Source: Rallus limicola (taxonomy: Eukaryota; Chordata; Aves; Gruiformes; Rallidae). From it: a stretch of 64,000 bases of DNA. The DNA is taken from the NCBI GenBank assembly GCA_022605955.1, contig JAKCOZ010000020.1, positions 8,545,001 to 8,609,000 of the forward strand, written 5' to 3'. Every line of letters starts with the position of its first letter. Within the stretch, counting starts at the first letter, position 1. The translations under genes were made by a program, and so were the position numbers. The notes beneath the pieces are model-generated. The model had not been told where the DNA came from. It saw only the letters and a list, made by a program, of their open reading frames with translations, and made no database searches. Below, in pieces: positions 55,901-64,000 of the stretch.

Positions 55901-58900
55901 TATACAGGGGAAGGGATTTCAGCAAGATTTCCCCCCCTCCCTGTCCCTCAGAGGAGCAGGAATTTTTCAAAGTACTAAATTTAGCAAGGTCCTGAGGACA
56001 GCATTCATAATTTGTCAGCACTGTCCCCTTCTCATACGGCTCTATGCAAGCTCCTATCACTACCCAAAAAATTTATCCTCTCTCTCTCCAACTGTCAGAA
56101 AAAAATACTCTCCTTGCAACAAAGAGGAAACAAGCTTCTCTTCCACAATCTTTCCTCATGAGGACAGCAGGACTCTGGACACTGCCAGAGCCTATATATT
56201 TATTTTTTAATATCAGATGAGACAGCACTGAAAGCACTGCAAATTCTCCCGTCTGACATTATCTAGTTTACCACAGATAACAACCCTGAACTGGAAGCTT
56301 TCCCCTGCCAGAATGCCGAGCACATAAAATTATTAAAGGCTCAGAAATGGTTCCAGGGCTGCTCAAATGCTGTGCTGCAGAGAAATCTGATTTCCTTTTT
56401 TTAAAAAAAAAAAGCTCAATCAGAAGAAAAGGAGCCTCTAGTTCATCACTTTGGGAAAAAAAAGATTGCTTTCTTCATTCCTCTCCGGAGCAAACAAATT
56501 CCATAGAAAAAAAACAACCAACAACCAAGTAGCATTTAGACCAGGTAGTGAACTCAAACCCTTTAGGCTGTTCAGGGTATGACTGAGCTCTCAAGCTGTC
56601 CTGAACACAGACCAAGAAACCCTCTGCCTCATACAGAGGCTCTAACCCACCCCACCCCCCCACCTGGAACCTACAAAAGCTTCTGGGTTTATGACATTTG
56701 GCTACAGGACAGGCAGAGATTTCTGTAATTAAAGTCATTTGGAGACCAAACAAAGTTCCCAGAGATGACAAACAATCGGTGCAAACTGCTTCACTGCTTT
56801 TAATTCGTGGTTTTTGAAGTGATCATAAGGACATTCTCAATTAAACTCAGTGATCACACCTAAAAGTATTTCATAGGAAAATAATGATGTCAAGTTCCTG
56901 AAAACTCATTTAGATCCCCCAGATAAGCCAACCTTGGACGTTGGCTGTAAGATTACAGGAAACTTGACAACACTGGGATGCGGCAGTGCTAGCTACCACA
57001 ACGCTCATTTGCTGCATCGCATGAACAAATCTTATTACTGCAGTTTCATTTGCCCACAAAGATTCTAGCTGAAAACTCACTTTAATATAGCTTTAATAAT
57101 ACATGAAAGAGATTAATCTATAATTGTTGATTTTTGAAAGAGCACTTCATTGTGTCAGTCAAAGTGAGTGCTTTTGATCATTAAAACTTGCATGATTTTT
57201 CAATCTTGGTAACGAGTTCTGCTTCAGCTGAGAGCTGATCTCATCAGAGCCAATTATACTCTGTGGCACAGATCTGACCAGAGCTTTTAAGGGTTTTAAA
57301 ACTACAATTTGATTTTTCTTATCTTAGAGAACAATTCAAAGTCCTAACAATCTTGTTAGAACCTTTAATATTGAGGAACTCTCAAGCAAGCTAGATGTTT
57401 AGCATGAAGCTACTAGTAAAGAAGTGAACGAAAAATGTATCACTGAGTTTATTTTTTACTCTTAGGACATAAATGGTTTCCCCATGCCTTTTCCCACGTC
57501 AAAGGGCTTCTTTCAAAATACTGTGGGGCATTAATCCCCTGACTTCATCGAACACGAGATATACAGTCAGAGTGCAATCTATTATTTAGATTAAATGGGA
57601 GTATCTTGAAATTATCAAACAAAACCTCTTCAAGAGTGTGTGATTTCTAGCAATTGAATATGATAACGGGCTGCGTAAGCACAGATAGACAGACACAGCT
57701 CCCATCAGAGAGGCCACAGCACTTCTACGGTTTGCAGAGGCACATGCAAGATTTTTATCTTGAAGTTATGCAAGATCCATTTCTTTACAGAAATGCTTGT
57801 CTTCCATCTAGTGCCTTTGGTGACACCTACATTCCAATCACATTTAGAAAGGAATGGAAGTGCTGAAGCCCTTGGTGCATTTTACATTCCCTTCTTTTTC
57901 TTCATCCCTAAGACATCTAACTTGCTCTGCAGGGTAACCATGCCCAGCCCCGTACTGGTGACATTAACGTGAAGGTTGGTTAGAAGAAGTTTCCTGCAGC
58001 ATTCTGAACAGGCACTGCACCTAAGATACCATCACTACCTTGTGCAATAATGCACCAAATGAAAATTAGCGTTTACATATTAGCCTGACAACTGTATGCA
58101 CTGCACAGGGGTCTGTAACTAGATTAGATCCATCCATACATTACGATTAGGCTGCATATCCTTAATCTGAGCTACACTGCCCATGAACTTGGTGAGAGTG
58201 CAGTGCTTCACATGTGTAATTAACACTCTGTGACTGACCATCAGCACATCCTTAAGGATGTTAGATATGGCCTCTGTTGTTGCCCTCAGTTAACAGAAAG
58301 GAAACTGAAGCACCAGTGAGTTGGTTCGAGCAGGGTCACTAAAGCAGCATCATTCAGGTACCCCAGGTCCTAGCATCTCCCCATTGAGTCACACTGGCTC
58401 TGTATACTCTCTGAAACTGCACAAGTGATGCAGGAAGAGGTTAAGATTTTCCTTCTCAAGAACACTCAAGGTAGTTCAGGGTGTGCAGGACCACTGAGGT
58501 GAGGGTGCCGTCGAGTTCTTCCTGCAAAGGCTGGGCTGGCAGGGTGGCATGGCAGCAGTTACCATGACAATGACTGAATCTTTGCAATGACACTGCACAC
58601 ACTTTGTGAATACCTGTGCAAGTCTCAAACCACTGACCAGTGCTGGAAGAAGTCTGATGAAATCCCAGATTATCTCCTAATTTCCAATTAAAAACAAATA
58701 AACAAAGAGTACCGTGCACACAGGAAAGGAACACAGATTGTTTGTGATGGATTTCACCTCTGGCACAGCTGAAATACAAAAGCACAGTTCAGAGTATTTC
58801 TGTGAACCTCTCAATTTTGGAAAACTACAAGTACACCTCAGTACAGACAGGGAGGAACACTGTATTCAGGAGAAGACTGGCTAGCAGTAAAGACAAAACA

Positions 58901-60216
58901 ATCTGAACTCCTTCCCTGCCATCACTCTCCAACACATTGGAACACTGAAGATGATGCAGGGATAAGGACACTCACCTAAAGCATTTCCCAACTCCCTACA
59001 TGCACATCTAGTGCAGGTGATTTGCACATGGTGTTGTAAAGGAAGAGAGCATGCACTTGCCTCCTATAGAGTTACAATCCAAACACCAAATCTGATGGGC
59101 TTCTACAAGATTCCACCGATTCAGCAGCTTTATGTAAAAGCTGGTTATACCCAGCATTGAATACTAGATACCAACAAGCACTGACACATCTATTATTTCA
59201 ATTAACTGAATACAAGCCCAAAACACTCATGTCTCAAGTCGCTTTAAGAGCCTTCAGCTCCCAGACTACTTGTTATTTCCAAAAGCACAAACATTAGCAT
59301 TACCTTTTGCTGCTTCAGACCGCTTAGGCAAATCAAGTGTATCAAAATTCCTGTCCAAATCTCCATTCTTCTTTCCTGTGCAAAAAAAAAAAAAGAAAGA
59401 AAAAAAGACAAGAGATGGAAAAAATTGTTGGCATACTGTCAGGAAAGTTTCTGTCACATGCATCTAGAAGATGAGAAAAGATATAGGTTCAGAATACAAA
59501 TCACAGACTGTTACCCACATTTGTACATATCTGACTTGCAATCCAGCTGCATAGCTGTGGTCTGAGTATGAACAACTGGGGGACAAAAATCCATGCTGCT
59601 TTCAGGTTGATCTGCAAACATGCTTAGCACCAGCATTTCAGTGGGTCTTAAGAGTGCTTAAAATCTCAGAAAACTGTGCCATTTCCCTTCTTCACAAAGC
59701 TATGCCCCTCCCTCAGAAGCCCAGTATTTACTTATTTTCACAGAGCAATTTTGATGTGAAGCTGAGCTGAAGCAAGAATTGAGCAGCAGAACAAAAAACA
59801 AGGGGCTTGCTGCTCTGCAGGCTGTTTTCATTGTGATTATCGGGCAGGAAGGTCTTGATTTAATATATTGTACAGCCAGCAGCCAACAACTTAACCTTGA
59901 AACACCCCCTTCAATCAATAAAATGCCATTTTGGCTATTTATTAGAAACTAATGGAAATAATTCCATACTTCTGCTAAGAGACAGTTTCAAAGCATTAAA
60001 TCAGCTTTAATTTAAACAATCCTTCACAGAAAGCAGAACGGAGCCTGGACTTGAATTTTAGTTAGGTTGGGAATTCAAGGTTATGTAAACAGCTGGGGAG
60101 GGAAGGGTTAACTTTCATCCCTCGTTCTCCCTCCAAGGAGACACACTGCCTTGGGTAAGCTGACATGGATGCTGTGGGATAAGCAGGCACCTTGCCATCA
60201 GAGAAGTACTGACAGC

Positions 60217-60248
<32 letters not shown>

Positions 60249-63200
60249 AAGGGAGCACAGAAATCTACATTGCTTCTGAGGACAGCAAAATACAATTTAG
60301 CTTTCTTCAGTTCTTTTGAGGTGGGGGAAATCAAGTTTAGTCCCTCTCCCTCAAGAGCAGGGAAGGCAGGAGTGATAGGATGAATTCAGACCACCCCAAA
60401 TGAAACTGCCAGAGGTGGCTTCTGAACAGGGACTCTACCAGTGGAGGTTTACAGGAAGGACTGGAAGCTCCATCAGTCAGGATGCTTAGAAGCAAGCAGG
60501 AAAATGGTCCTTGAAAAATCAGATGTGGAGATTAGTCTGGCTCCTGACTGAGGTCATGAAATGGGAAAGGCCAATCCCTGCCCTGTTACAGCAGAGACGG
60601 TTCCTGTGCACTGAATTCAATGTGTCACTCTACCTTTCCCCTTGACAAAAGGATAAACATATCCACTAATGAATAGAGAAGAAATAGAGCTTTTAAATAC
60701 CAATATGAATATTTAGAAGTAACATCAAGAGGGGAAAAAAACCCCTCAGGGTAGTGTTCCATCCCTTCCCTTTCTCTGGAAATACCACACACTTTTGTTT
60801 TGAAATGCCAACACAGAATGCCAGACAACTCTAACTGCTGTGCAAAACAAAACGTGCATCTAGAAGTTCTGTTCATCTGAAGTCATTTGCTTAATTAAAG
60901 GATGAAAAAGCCTATGTGAGTTGCCAAAAGGCCATGCAGCCAGGTCCCATGCCACTCCTTTGAAAGGTGTCTTTTTCAAAGGAAGGGACGGGAATTAGCT
61001 GTACTTTGCAGCCCTCCATCAAGTTTTTGCTCCATGAAAGAACAAGAAACATGTTGCTTGGGGAACCAAATACCAGAAACCAAAAATGCTGTGCATCACT
61101 AAAGGACACTGCCTTTCACAATGGCAGCTGAACCCGGTTCCTGGATGCAGAGTCTTGTTGACACTTAAGAGCACTGACAGGAAAAAGCAGGACAGAGGGA
61201 GGCAGAAAAAAACCCCCACAGACACTGAATGAAGTCAGTGCTTAGGAAAGATTACAGACTTAAGGCAGCCCAATAAATGTGACTCTGTCTTATCTACAAG
61301 TAGGACAAATTGTTTTTTCACATGACCCCAAATTTCATGTTTCTGGCATTAGCTAGATTAAACTTCAGAACATTGACTTGGTGAGCCAGGCCTTACTCAA
61401 CACAGCTACTCCTTTCAGAAGTGTTCTCTGTAATTTAAAAGTTGGGGTTTGGTAATACCATTACCTCTGCAGAACTGAGAGGGCACAGTAGGAGTTCCCT
61501 TCTTTGTAGGGCAACCTTCAGTAAGCAGTATGTATTTGTGCACAGTGTTTTAAGGAAGAGATTGTCCAGGAGAACAGTGTTGGTGCTACATCTTCTGAGT
61601 TGGCAATGCAGAAGTAGCTGCCTGTTTACTAAACCATTTTTCATTAAGACAGCAACACTCCTCCTGCGCTCTGTGATCTTCAGTCACGGTCTCTCCATTT
61701 CTGGGCTGACTGCAAGTACTGGCCATCTTCTATGATGCTTTGCTTGTGTCTCTCTGAGACACTAATACACCTTGCAGGCAAATCCACATCTGCTCAAACC
61801 AGAAGCTGCCAGCTGTTTACAAATGGAAGCAGTTCAGAACAGAGAGCTCCAACCAAAGGGATTTCAAGCAAATGACTTTGCTTAATCAAACTGAGCAATG
61901 GCCAGGTCCAGAAATGCCTGAGGCACCTATATTTTCCAGGGCTTTCTTATAGAGGGAAGCTGACCAAGCTCTAAGAATCCTTTCTTTGAAAAGAAATCCA
62001 TCTAAAAGGCAGAAGTGGGAAATCTGTGGCCCAGCTGGTATTTTGCCCATTTGATTTTCACAGGACCCACGAATACTGGTTTGGAGTTTCTAAACAGGTA
62101 AGCAAATGCAGGAAGTTCAAGAGCCTCCCAATTACCAATCTCTCCCACCATCCCCCGGCCTGAGTGACAGCATGAGAAAACCAGCTTCACTGCCAGCTTC
62201 TGCAGCTCTGGGCACCCCCCTCTACTCCTGAAGCCTATCAGTAACGTCAGAGCACAGGGATGCTGAAAGGACCACACCAGCAGCAGAAAAGAAGGTGAAG
62301 ACCCTGGTTTTGTACACATCAGTTGCTGCTCTTCTGTGCATCTCCCTGCTCCCCAAGTTTTCCAGCCCGAGGGATGCCAGAGAAAAGATGATGCCGTTGG
62401 ATCAGAAGCGTGGCTCCAAACCTTGCCAAGAGACAGACAGCTCTGAACATGCCTGCTGACAGGTCTGTTTTATGAGACCTGGCTGTAGGAACTGGCACAG
62501 CACTCTGTTTTGGGAAAACTGCCTGACATGAGACTTGCTTGTGCAAGATGCAATTTACAGTCTCTGAAACAGTGGGATTAAAATTCCTACCCTCTCTCCC
62601 CTACTACTTTTCATTATGTAAGAAACAACCAGAACACGACCTTCAGCATTTTCAATCTGTCAGAAATTCAGTATGGACTGAGGTGTGCCCCAGTGTTATT
62701 AACCACTGATGTTGGTGTTGATCTCCTCAAATGTTATTTTGCTTTACCGGATAATCAAAATGATTCAGCTGGACCATATTTGCTCAAGGATTAATTCACT
62801 TTCCTCCTGGTTAAAGAAAAAAGTTGAAGGGAGATTCTTTGTTACACCCCCCACCTCTCCCTGTCCATGTGTCCTGGGAACCGGGCTGCTGTGCAGTGAT
62901 GAAAAGCAAGGACTGAGCTCTACCTTGCCAGCATCCGCAGGGGCTTGCCAGTCACAGCCTGCAATCAGTGCAGCTCAGAGCACTACTGAGCACCATTTAT
63001 TTGGTGGAGCAATTAGATTTGTGGGGCTTTTTTCCCTTCCCAACATTCCTCCTTTTGCTTAGCCCTTCAGAATGCACTGATCTGAAGCAAGTGTCACAAA
63101 ACGAAAACCACCCTGCCTTTACCCCCCCATCAGCCTCAGTAACACTGTGAAAGTCTCCAGGGCACTCACAGCCTACCAGCTTCCCAGCTGAGAAGCAAGG

Positions 63201-63801
63201 GAGGCAAACTTCAACCTCAGCCTCCTGTATTCCAAACACAGTTTTACTTATTGTGCTGGGATGAGAAACTAAAGGGCACATCCCCTGAGGCATTTACCAG
63301 AGGTAGCTTCATCTAGCTAGTTTGAGCACCAGTAATAATGATGCAGCAGCCCAGACATGCACACCCAAGCTGACATAATACCAGAGAACACACATCCAAG
63401 CTGCTGAGTTTTCATGGCTCCTGCTACCCTGCCCAGCTCACCAAGCTGTGCTTCACCATCACAACGCTGGGGAGGCAACCCACACACTCAGGTGTTTCCT
63501 CTCATGGGGTTATCAGCCCAATTGCAAATCAATTCCCCTATTGCACTTAGGCCAGGACTGGGGAACACCTTGTCTTTTCTATTCTGAATGTGGGAAGACC
63601 AAACTGAAAATGCTCTCTTGACTGGAGGATTTCCACGCCTATAGAAATGAGCAGGAGGATGCACTGGGGAGCAGAGGAGAAGGTGAATGAGCAAGACCTT
63701 GATCTCAGCTCTTAGCCTCGCATAGAAAAGCCAAACAAAGCATATCATGGTGATGATGAAAAGAAAGTATTGCAGAGACTCACCTTGATTGAACCACTCC
63801 T
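19878..63801 (-). CDS. ARVCF: ARVCF, p120-family armadillo catenin, C-terminal part (ten exons, 5' end outside window)
   Basis: ARVCF binds the juxtamembrane part of classical cadherins through armadillo repeats, stabilising them at junctions, and can enter the nucleus. Ten - strand exons join in one frame: 63801-63784, 59375-59304, 33829-33702, 32852-32702, 31864-31672, 30518-30407, 29797-29707, 28502-28449, 22126-22035 and 19979-19878. All introns are GT-AG and all phases agree; the total is 1013 nt, about 337 residues. This is roughly the last third of a family protein near 960 residues. Seen in order are the basic insert loop (KKNGDLDRN), the last armadillo repeats ([30 protein letters not shown]), a charged tail and the PDZ ligand DSWV. 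ARVCF is preferred over CTNND1, CTNND2 or PKP4 because of its COMT neighbour and the short QPVDSWV tail. Confidence 0.95.
19980..22034 (-). other. Last ARVCF coding intron
   Basis: This GT-AG intron is about 2.05 kb on the - strand, from donor AAA|gtgagc (22035/22034) to acceptor gctgcag (19980). It contains a T-rich run near 21435-21462 and no recognisable gene. Confidence 0.8.
22035..22126 (-). CDS. ARVCF: ARVCF tail exon ([15 protein letters not shown]...)
   Basis: The exon is 92 nt, enters in phase 1 and leaves in phase 0. It encodes the conserved p120-family tail segment [19 protein letters not shown] followed by [11 protein letters not shown]. It is highly charged with no predicted fold. 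Because 92 is not a multiple of three, skipping it would shift the frame and remove the PDZ ligand. Acceptor tcctcag and donor AAA|gtgagc are clear. Confidence 0.95.
22814..23283 (-). mobile_element. CR1 LINE 3' fragment, antisense, left part (interrupted)
   Basis: Read on + it starts with the reverse complement of a CR1 3' end (tcacagaattatttaggttgg) and runs through internal landmarks: gggcagcctgctccaatga, ccagcctccttttctccagg and cagcacctcaacatcttcc. It is cut at about 23283 by a second CR1 in the opposite direction and resumes after 23708. It is a 5'-truncated, decayed copy with no usable reverse transcriptase. Confidence 0.88.
23284..23708 (+). mobile_element. CR1 LINE 3' fragment, sense, nested inside an older CR1
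   Basis: It begins gaagagaggctgagggagct, passes the sense-strand CR1 landmarks cagcctggagaagagaaggc and aggctgcccagagaggtgg, and ends tcccttccaacccagaccat plus the terminal repeat (ATTCTAGG)n that marks CR1 3' ends. It is 5'-truncated. The interrupted older element continues directly after it, so this copy is the younger insertion. Several open frames on both strands here are shadows of the repeat. Confidence 0.9.
23709..23770 (-). mobile_element. CR1 LINE fragment, antisense, right part of the interrupted copy
   Basis: The sequence caagaggcccaaaactgaa followed by tcctagacatgtattctcaccaggctgag continues the antisense CR1 order that stopped at about 23283. The right edge is approximate, because similarity fades into unique sequence. 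Confidence 0.7.
24744..24945 (-). mobile_element. CR1 LINE 3' fragment, antisense
   Basis: Read on +, tcacagaactgtaggggttg, ggaagggacctccagagatc, gccaaagcaggttcctta, cctgggcagcctgtcccag and cctcactgtgaaaaagttc form the reverse complement of a CR1 3' end in the usual order. It is short and 5'-truncated. Confidence 0.92.
28449..28502 (-). CDS. ARVCF: ARVCF 54-nt tail exon (MIPMDELGP)
   Basis: This exon of exactly 18 codons, phase 1 at both ends, encodes [17 protein letters not shown] with split Asp codons on each side. The MIPMDELGP block matches the p120/ARVCF family tail. Since both flanking phases are the same, it can be included or skipped without changing the frame. Acceptor gttttacag and donor CCAG|gtaaat are clear. 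Confidence 0.94.
28503..29706 (-). other. ARVCF intron
   Basis: This is a GT-AG intron of about 1.2 kb. No repeat or RNA gene was recognised in it. Confidence 0.8.
29707..29797 (-). CDS. ARVCF: ARVCF tail exon after the last armadillo repeat
   Basis: The exon is 91 nt, phase 0 in and phase 1 out. It encodes [18 protein letters not shown] and then [12 protein letters not shown], a Ser/Gly/Lys-rich linker that leaves the armadillo domain. The polypyrimidine acceptor (tttcttctctggtctcag) is strong and the donor is CAAG|gtcagt. Confidence 0.93.
29798..30406 (-). other. ARVCF intron
   Basis: This is a short GT-AG intron of about 0.6 kb between the final armadillo exon and the linker exon. A + frame of 110 codons crosses it but has no family similarity. 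Confidence 0.8.
30407..30518 (-). CDS. ARVCF: ARVCF last armadillo-repeat exon ([21 protein letters not shown] region)
   Basis: The exon is 112 nt, phase 2 in and phase 0 out. It encodes [20 protein letters not shown] followed by [17 protein letters not shown], a hallmark of p120-family catenins at the end of the armadillo domain. The acceptor reads aaatcag|CCAGTC. A second AG four bases later would break the frame, so the first is used. The donor is CAG|gtaaag. Confidence 0.95.
30519..31671 (-). other. ARVCF intron
   Basis: This is a GT-AG intron of about 1.15 kb. Nothing else was recognised in it. Confidence 0.8.
31672..31864 (-). CDS. ARVCF: ARVCF armadillo-repeat exon ([12 protein letters not shown]...)
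   Basis: The exon is 193 nt, phase 1 in and phase 2 out. It encodes [16 protein letters not shown], then [20 protein letters not shown] and [16 protein letters not shown]. The TQGIQKLV block and the preceding Asp/Glu-rich helix match the late armadillo repeats of ARVCF and p120. Acceptor cttatctag and donor AAG|gtaagt are strong. Confidence 0.96.
31865..32701 (-). other. ARVCF intron
   Basis: This is a GT-AG intron of about 0.84 kb. No repeat or RNA gene was recognised. Confidence 0.8.
32702..32852 (-). CDS. ARVCF: ARVCF armadillo-repeat exon ([16 protein letters not shown]...)
   Basis: The exon is 151 nt, phase 0 in and phase 1 out. It encodes [40 protein letters not shown] and [10 protein letters not shown] plus a split Gly. 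This is a complete armadillo repeat with the family's Arg/Lys-rich helix [11 protein letters not shown]. Acceptor tctgatcag and donor TAG|gtatct are used. Confidence 0.96.
32853..33701 (-). other. ARVCF intron
   Basis: This is a GT-AG intron of about 0.85 kb. Small + and - frames here have no similarity to known families. Confidence 0.8.
33702..33829 (-). CDS. ARVCF: ARVCF armadillo-repeat exon ([14 protein letters not shown]...)
   Basis: The exon is 128 nt, phase 1 in and phase 0 out. It encodes [20 protein letters not shown] and then [22 protein letters not shown]. The [16 protein letters not shown] motif is diagnostic for the p120-catenin family. Acceptor cccccatctgcag and donor ACT|gtgagt are clear. 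The intron upstream of this exon is unusually long. Confidence 0.96.
38427..38765 (-). mobile_element. CR1 LINE 3' fragment, antisense, beside a CpG island
   Basis: Read on + it begins atcatagaatcctaaaatct, continues gagctggaagggacccataa, ctcttcctgatatcccatct, aaacctcccctgtcacagct and ttctatccctggtgccaaaa. This is the order of an antisense CR1 3' end of a different subfamily from those near 23 kb. The right edge is fuzzy and is followed within about 60 bases by the CpG island. Confidence 0.85.
38825..39370. promoter_or_regulatory. CpG island inside an ARVCF intron, possible internal promoter
   Basis: About 545 bases are strongly GC-rich, with roughly fifty CpG dinucleotides by hand count, against almost none in the flanking kilobases. 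The densest part is 38930-39110 (for example gcgcgggaggcggcgcgcgg). Such islands usually mark unmethylated promoters. Frames open on both strands (for example 38927-39403 + and 38908-39282 -) overlap one another and are Ala/Gly/Arg/Pro-rich, as expected from GC-rich DNA without stops, so no CDS is called. Direction is unknown. It may drive a short ARVCF transcript on -, a long non-coding RNA on +, or be an orphan island. Confidence 0.7.
47505..47600 (-). repeat. Possible ancient SINE (MIR-like) remnant, antisense
   Basis: The sequence tgtgcccagctctgccactg followed by atgtgccatgtaactgcc and tgtgtcattttcatcc resembles the reverse complement of the conserved core and tail of MIR/CORE-type SINEs. 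It is highly diverged, and the call rests on recalled family features. Confidence 0.4.
48106..48128. repeat. C-rich tract
   Basis: A run of ten C is followed by CTC-rich sequence (purine-rich on the - strand). It is low-complexity DNA inside the long ARVCF intron. Confidence 0.8.
48305..48450 (+). repeat. Possible ancient SINE-like remnant
   Basis: The sequence gctttatatagcagctttca, then gatatctcaaagtggtttac, resembles a widely dispersed amniote repeat with the pattern 'tatatagc.cctttca...ctcaaag.gctttacaaa'. A later part, gtgtaggtaaat ... gctgagaaaac, fits the same element's centre. Identification is by recalled pattern only. Confidence 0.4.
49190..49380 (-). mobile_element. Degenerate CR1-like fragment, antisense
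   Basis: The sequence aggttgaaagagagtgtggt, then aggtcacttgggccagctcc, ctgctcaaagcaagca and tttagaccaagttatttatg follows the order of an antisense CR1 3' end but is strongly mutated. It is probably an old insertion. Confidence 0.6.
50995..51110 (+). repeat. Possible ancient SINE-like remnant
   Basis: The sequence aattaacttgcctaaggcca, then ctcagcaagtcagtagcaat and gctggaacgtgaaatgag resembles the tail of a MIR/CORE-type or related element ('acttgcccaaggtcac.cagc.agtcagtggca.agctggga'). It is diverged and the edges are approximate. Confidence 0.45.
54082..54155. repeat. Tandem duplication, 37-bp unit, two copies
   Basis: Copies at 54082-54118 and 54119-54155 differ at four of 37 positions by eye and lie head to tail without a gap. 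Both contain the core aaagcaaactattcca. It is a local duplication inside the long ARVCF intron. Confidence 0.85.
58265..58405 (+). repeat. Possible ancient SINE-like remnant
   Basis: The sequence ccctcagttaacagaaagga, aactgaagcaccagtgagtt, agggtcactaaagcag, ccaggtcctagcatctcccc and attgagtcacactggctct matches, in order, the recalled pattern of an old amniote SINE tail. It is diverged. Confidence 0.5.
59304..59375 (-). CDS. ARVCF: ARVCF exon for the basic insert loop ([10 protein letters not shown]...)
   Basis: The exon is 72 nt, phase 1 at both ends. It encodes [20 protein letters not shown] plus AAK, with split Gly codons on each side. It corresponds to the p120-family loop that joins the basic KKGK-GKK nuclear-localisation region to the next armadillo repeat. 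The acceptor has a long T run ending gcacag. Since it is a multiple of three with matching phases, it could be skipped in frame, though it joins structured repeats and is probably constitutive. Confidence 0.92.
59376..63783 (-). other. ARVCF intron downstream of the microexon
   Basis: This is a GT-AG intron of about 4.4 kb, from CAAG|gtgagt to gcacag. It contains an (AG)13 microsatellite at 60217-60242. Frames of up to 117 codons show no family similarity. Confidence 0.8.
60217..60242. repeat. (AG)13 dinucleotide microsatellite
   Basis: Thirteen perfect AG units lie inside an ARVCF intron. It is likely polymorphic in length. Confidence 0.95.
63784..63801 (-). CDS. ARVCF: ARVCF 18-nt microexon (EWFNQ), probably alternatively spliced
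   Basis: On the - strand, ttctggtaattag is followed by AGGAGTGGTTCAATCAAG and donor gtgagt. The 18 nt enter in phase 1 and leave in phase 1, giving (E)EWFNQ(G), and join exactly to GKKNGDLD in the next exon. The p120-catenin gene CTNND1 has a matching 18-nt alternative exon ('exon C', with DEWFSR) that splits a basic nuclear-localisation stretch, and ARVCF isoforms with and without the corresponding insert are known. Skipping keeps the frame. It is too short for gene finders that lack transcript data. Confidence 0.85.
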
Positions 63802-64000
63802 CTAATTACCAGAAAAGCAGCAAAAGAAAAACAAAAATTTACAGGAAGGAAAAAAATACAAAGCAACAGTCACAAAGAGGCAGAATTTCACAGAATAGGT
63901 TCTACCTGAGTAGTACAAGAATACTACAAACTTTCATCAAATAAAAACCCAAACCAAACTTTCTCCCTTTTGTTCCTGCTGAAAATCTTGCTCTGCACAG
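63802..64000 (-). other. ARVCF intron upstream of the microexon (cut by window edge)
   Basis: The intron continues past 64000. Close to the acceptor it carries, on the - strand, tttttcttttgctgctttt, a pyrimidine tract with two UGC triplets, a type of sequence linked to regulated microexons in vertebrates. Confidence 0.7.

Larger units (their letters stand above)
33830..59303 (-). other. Long ARVCF intron, 25.5 kb
   Basis: This single GT-AG intron (donor AAAG|gtaatg at 59304/59303, acceptor ctgcag at 33830) is larger than all other gene parts in the window. It contains a CpG island at about 38825-39370, CR1 remnants at 38427-38765 and 49190-49380, possible old SINE-like pieces near 47505, 48305, 50995 and 58265, a C-rich tract at 48106-48128 and a 37-bp tandem duplication at 54082-54155. 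Frames such as 36311-36992, 43807-44281 and 55444-56210 were read through; none resembles a known protein or shows a credible exon structure. Confidence 0.75.

Noticed and set aside
55444..56210. A - frame of 111 codons next to a + frame of 126 codons
   Set aside because: No similarity to any family I recognise, inside the ARVCF intron and without plausible splice partners.
1..64000. Bacterial-type features (operons, CRISPR, IS elements) and tRNA or rRNA genes
   Set aside because: The window is clearly vertebrate nuclear DNA. No spaced direct-repeat array, cloverleaf-like tRNA or rRNA sequence was noticed on reading, though a tRNAscan or Rfam search was not possible.

Overview
This window is vertebrate nuclear DNA, most likely from a bird. 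Genes are split by GT-AG introns, and the interspersed repeats are CR1-type LINE 3' ends, the dominant repeat of bird and other reptile genomes. The proteins match conserved vertebrate families. No bacterial, phage, plasmid or CRISPR content was seen. Species cannot be fixed from the sequence.

Layout. Positions 1-2013 are the 5' side of COMT, probably intron or flank, with no coding exon recognised. The complete COMT coding region (catechol O-methyltransferase) runs on the + strand from 2014 to 8175 in four exons and encodes 262 residues. Positions 8176-19877 hold the 3' ends of two convergent genes and the space between them. From 19878 to the right edge runs ARVCF, a catenin of the p120/delta-catenin family, on the - strand. 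Ten coding exons are visible, from an 18-nt microexon at 63784-63801 to the final exon at 19878-19979, which ends in the PDZ-binding tail DSWV. The N-terminus and first armadillo repeats of ARVCF lie beyond 64000. COMT and ARVCF are also tail-to-tail neighbours in human 22q11.2, so this is conserved synteny.

Most of the right half is one 25.5-kb ARVCF intron (33830-59303). It contains a clear CpG island (about 38825-39370) with an antisense CR1 fragment against its left side, plus several old repeat remnants. The intron at 22127-28448 holds a nested pair of opposed CR1 elements and one further CR1 copy.

The two genes do not form a pathway. COMT inactivates catechols such as dopamine and catecholoestrogens using S-adenosylmethionine and Mg2+; ARVCF binds cadherin tails at cell junctions and PDZ proteins through its C-terminus. 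Their link here is positional. I found no convincing new protein-coding system; the items most worth a second look are the intronic CpG island, the alternatively spliceable in-frame exons of ARVCF (including the microexon), the 11.7-kb spacing of the convergent stop codons, and the nested CR1. Many open frames of 60-158 codons elsewhere look like chance or repeat-derived frames and were left out.
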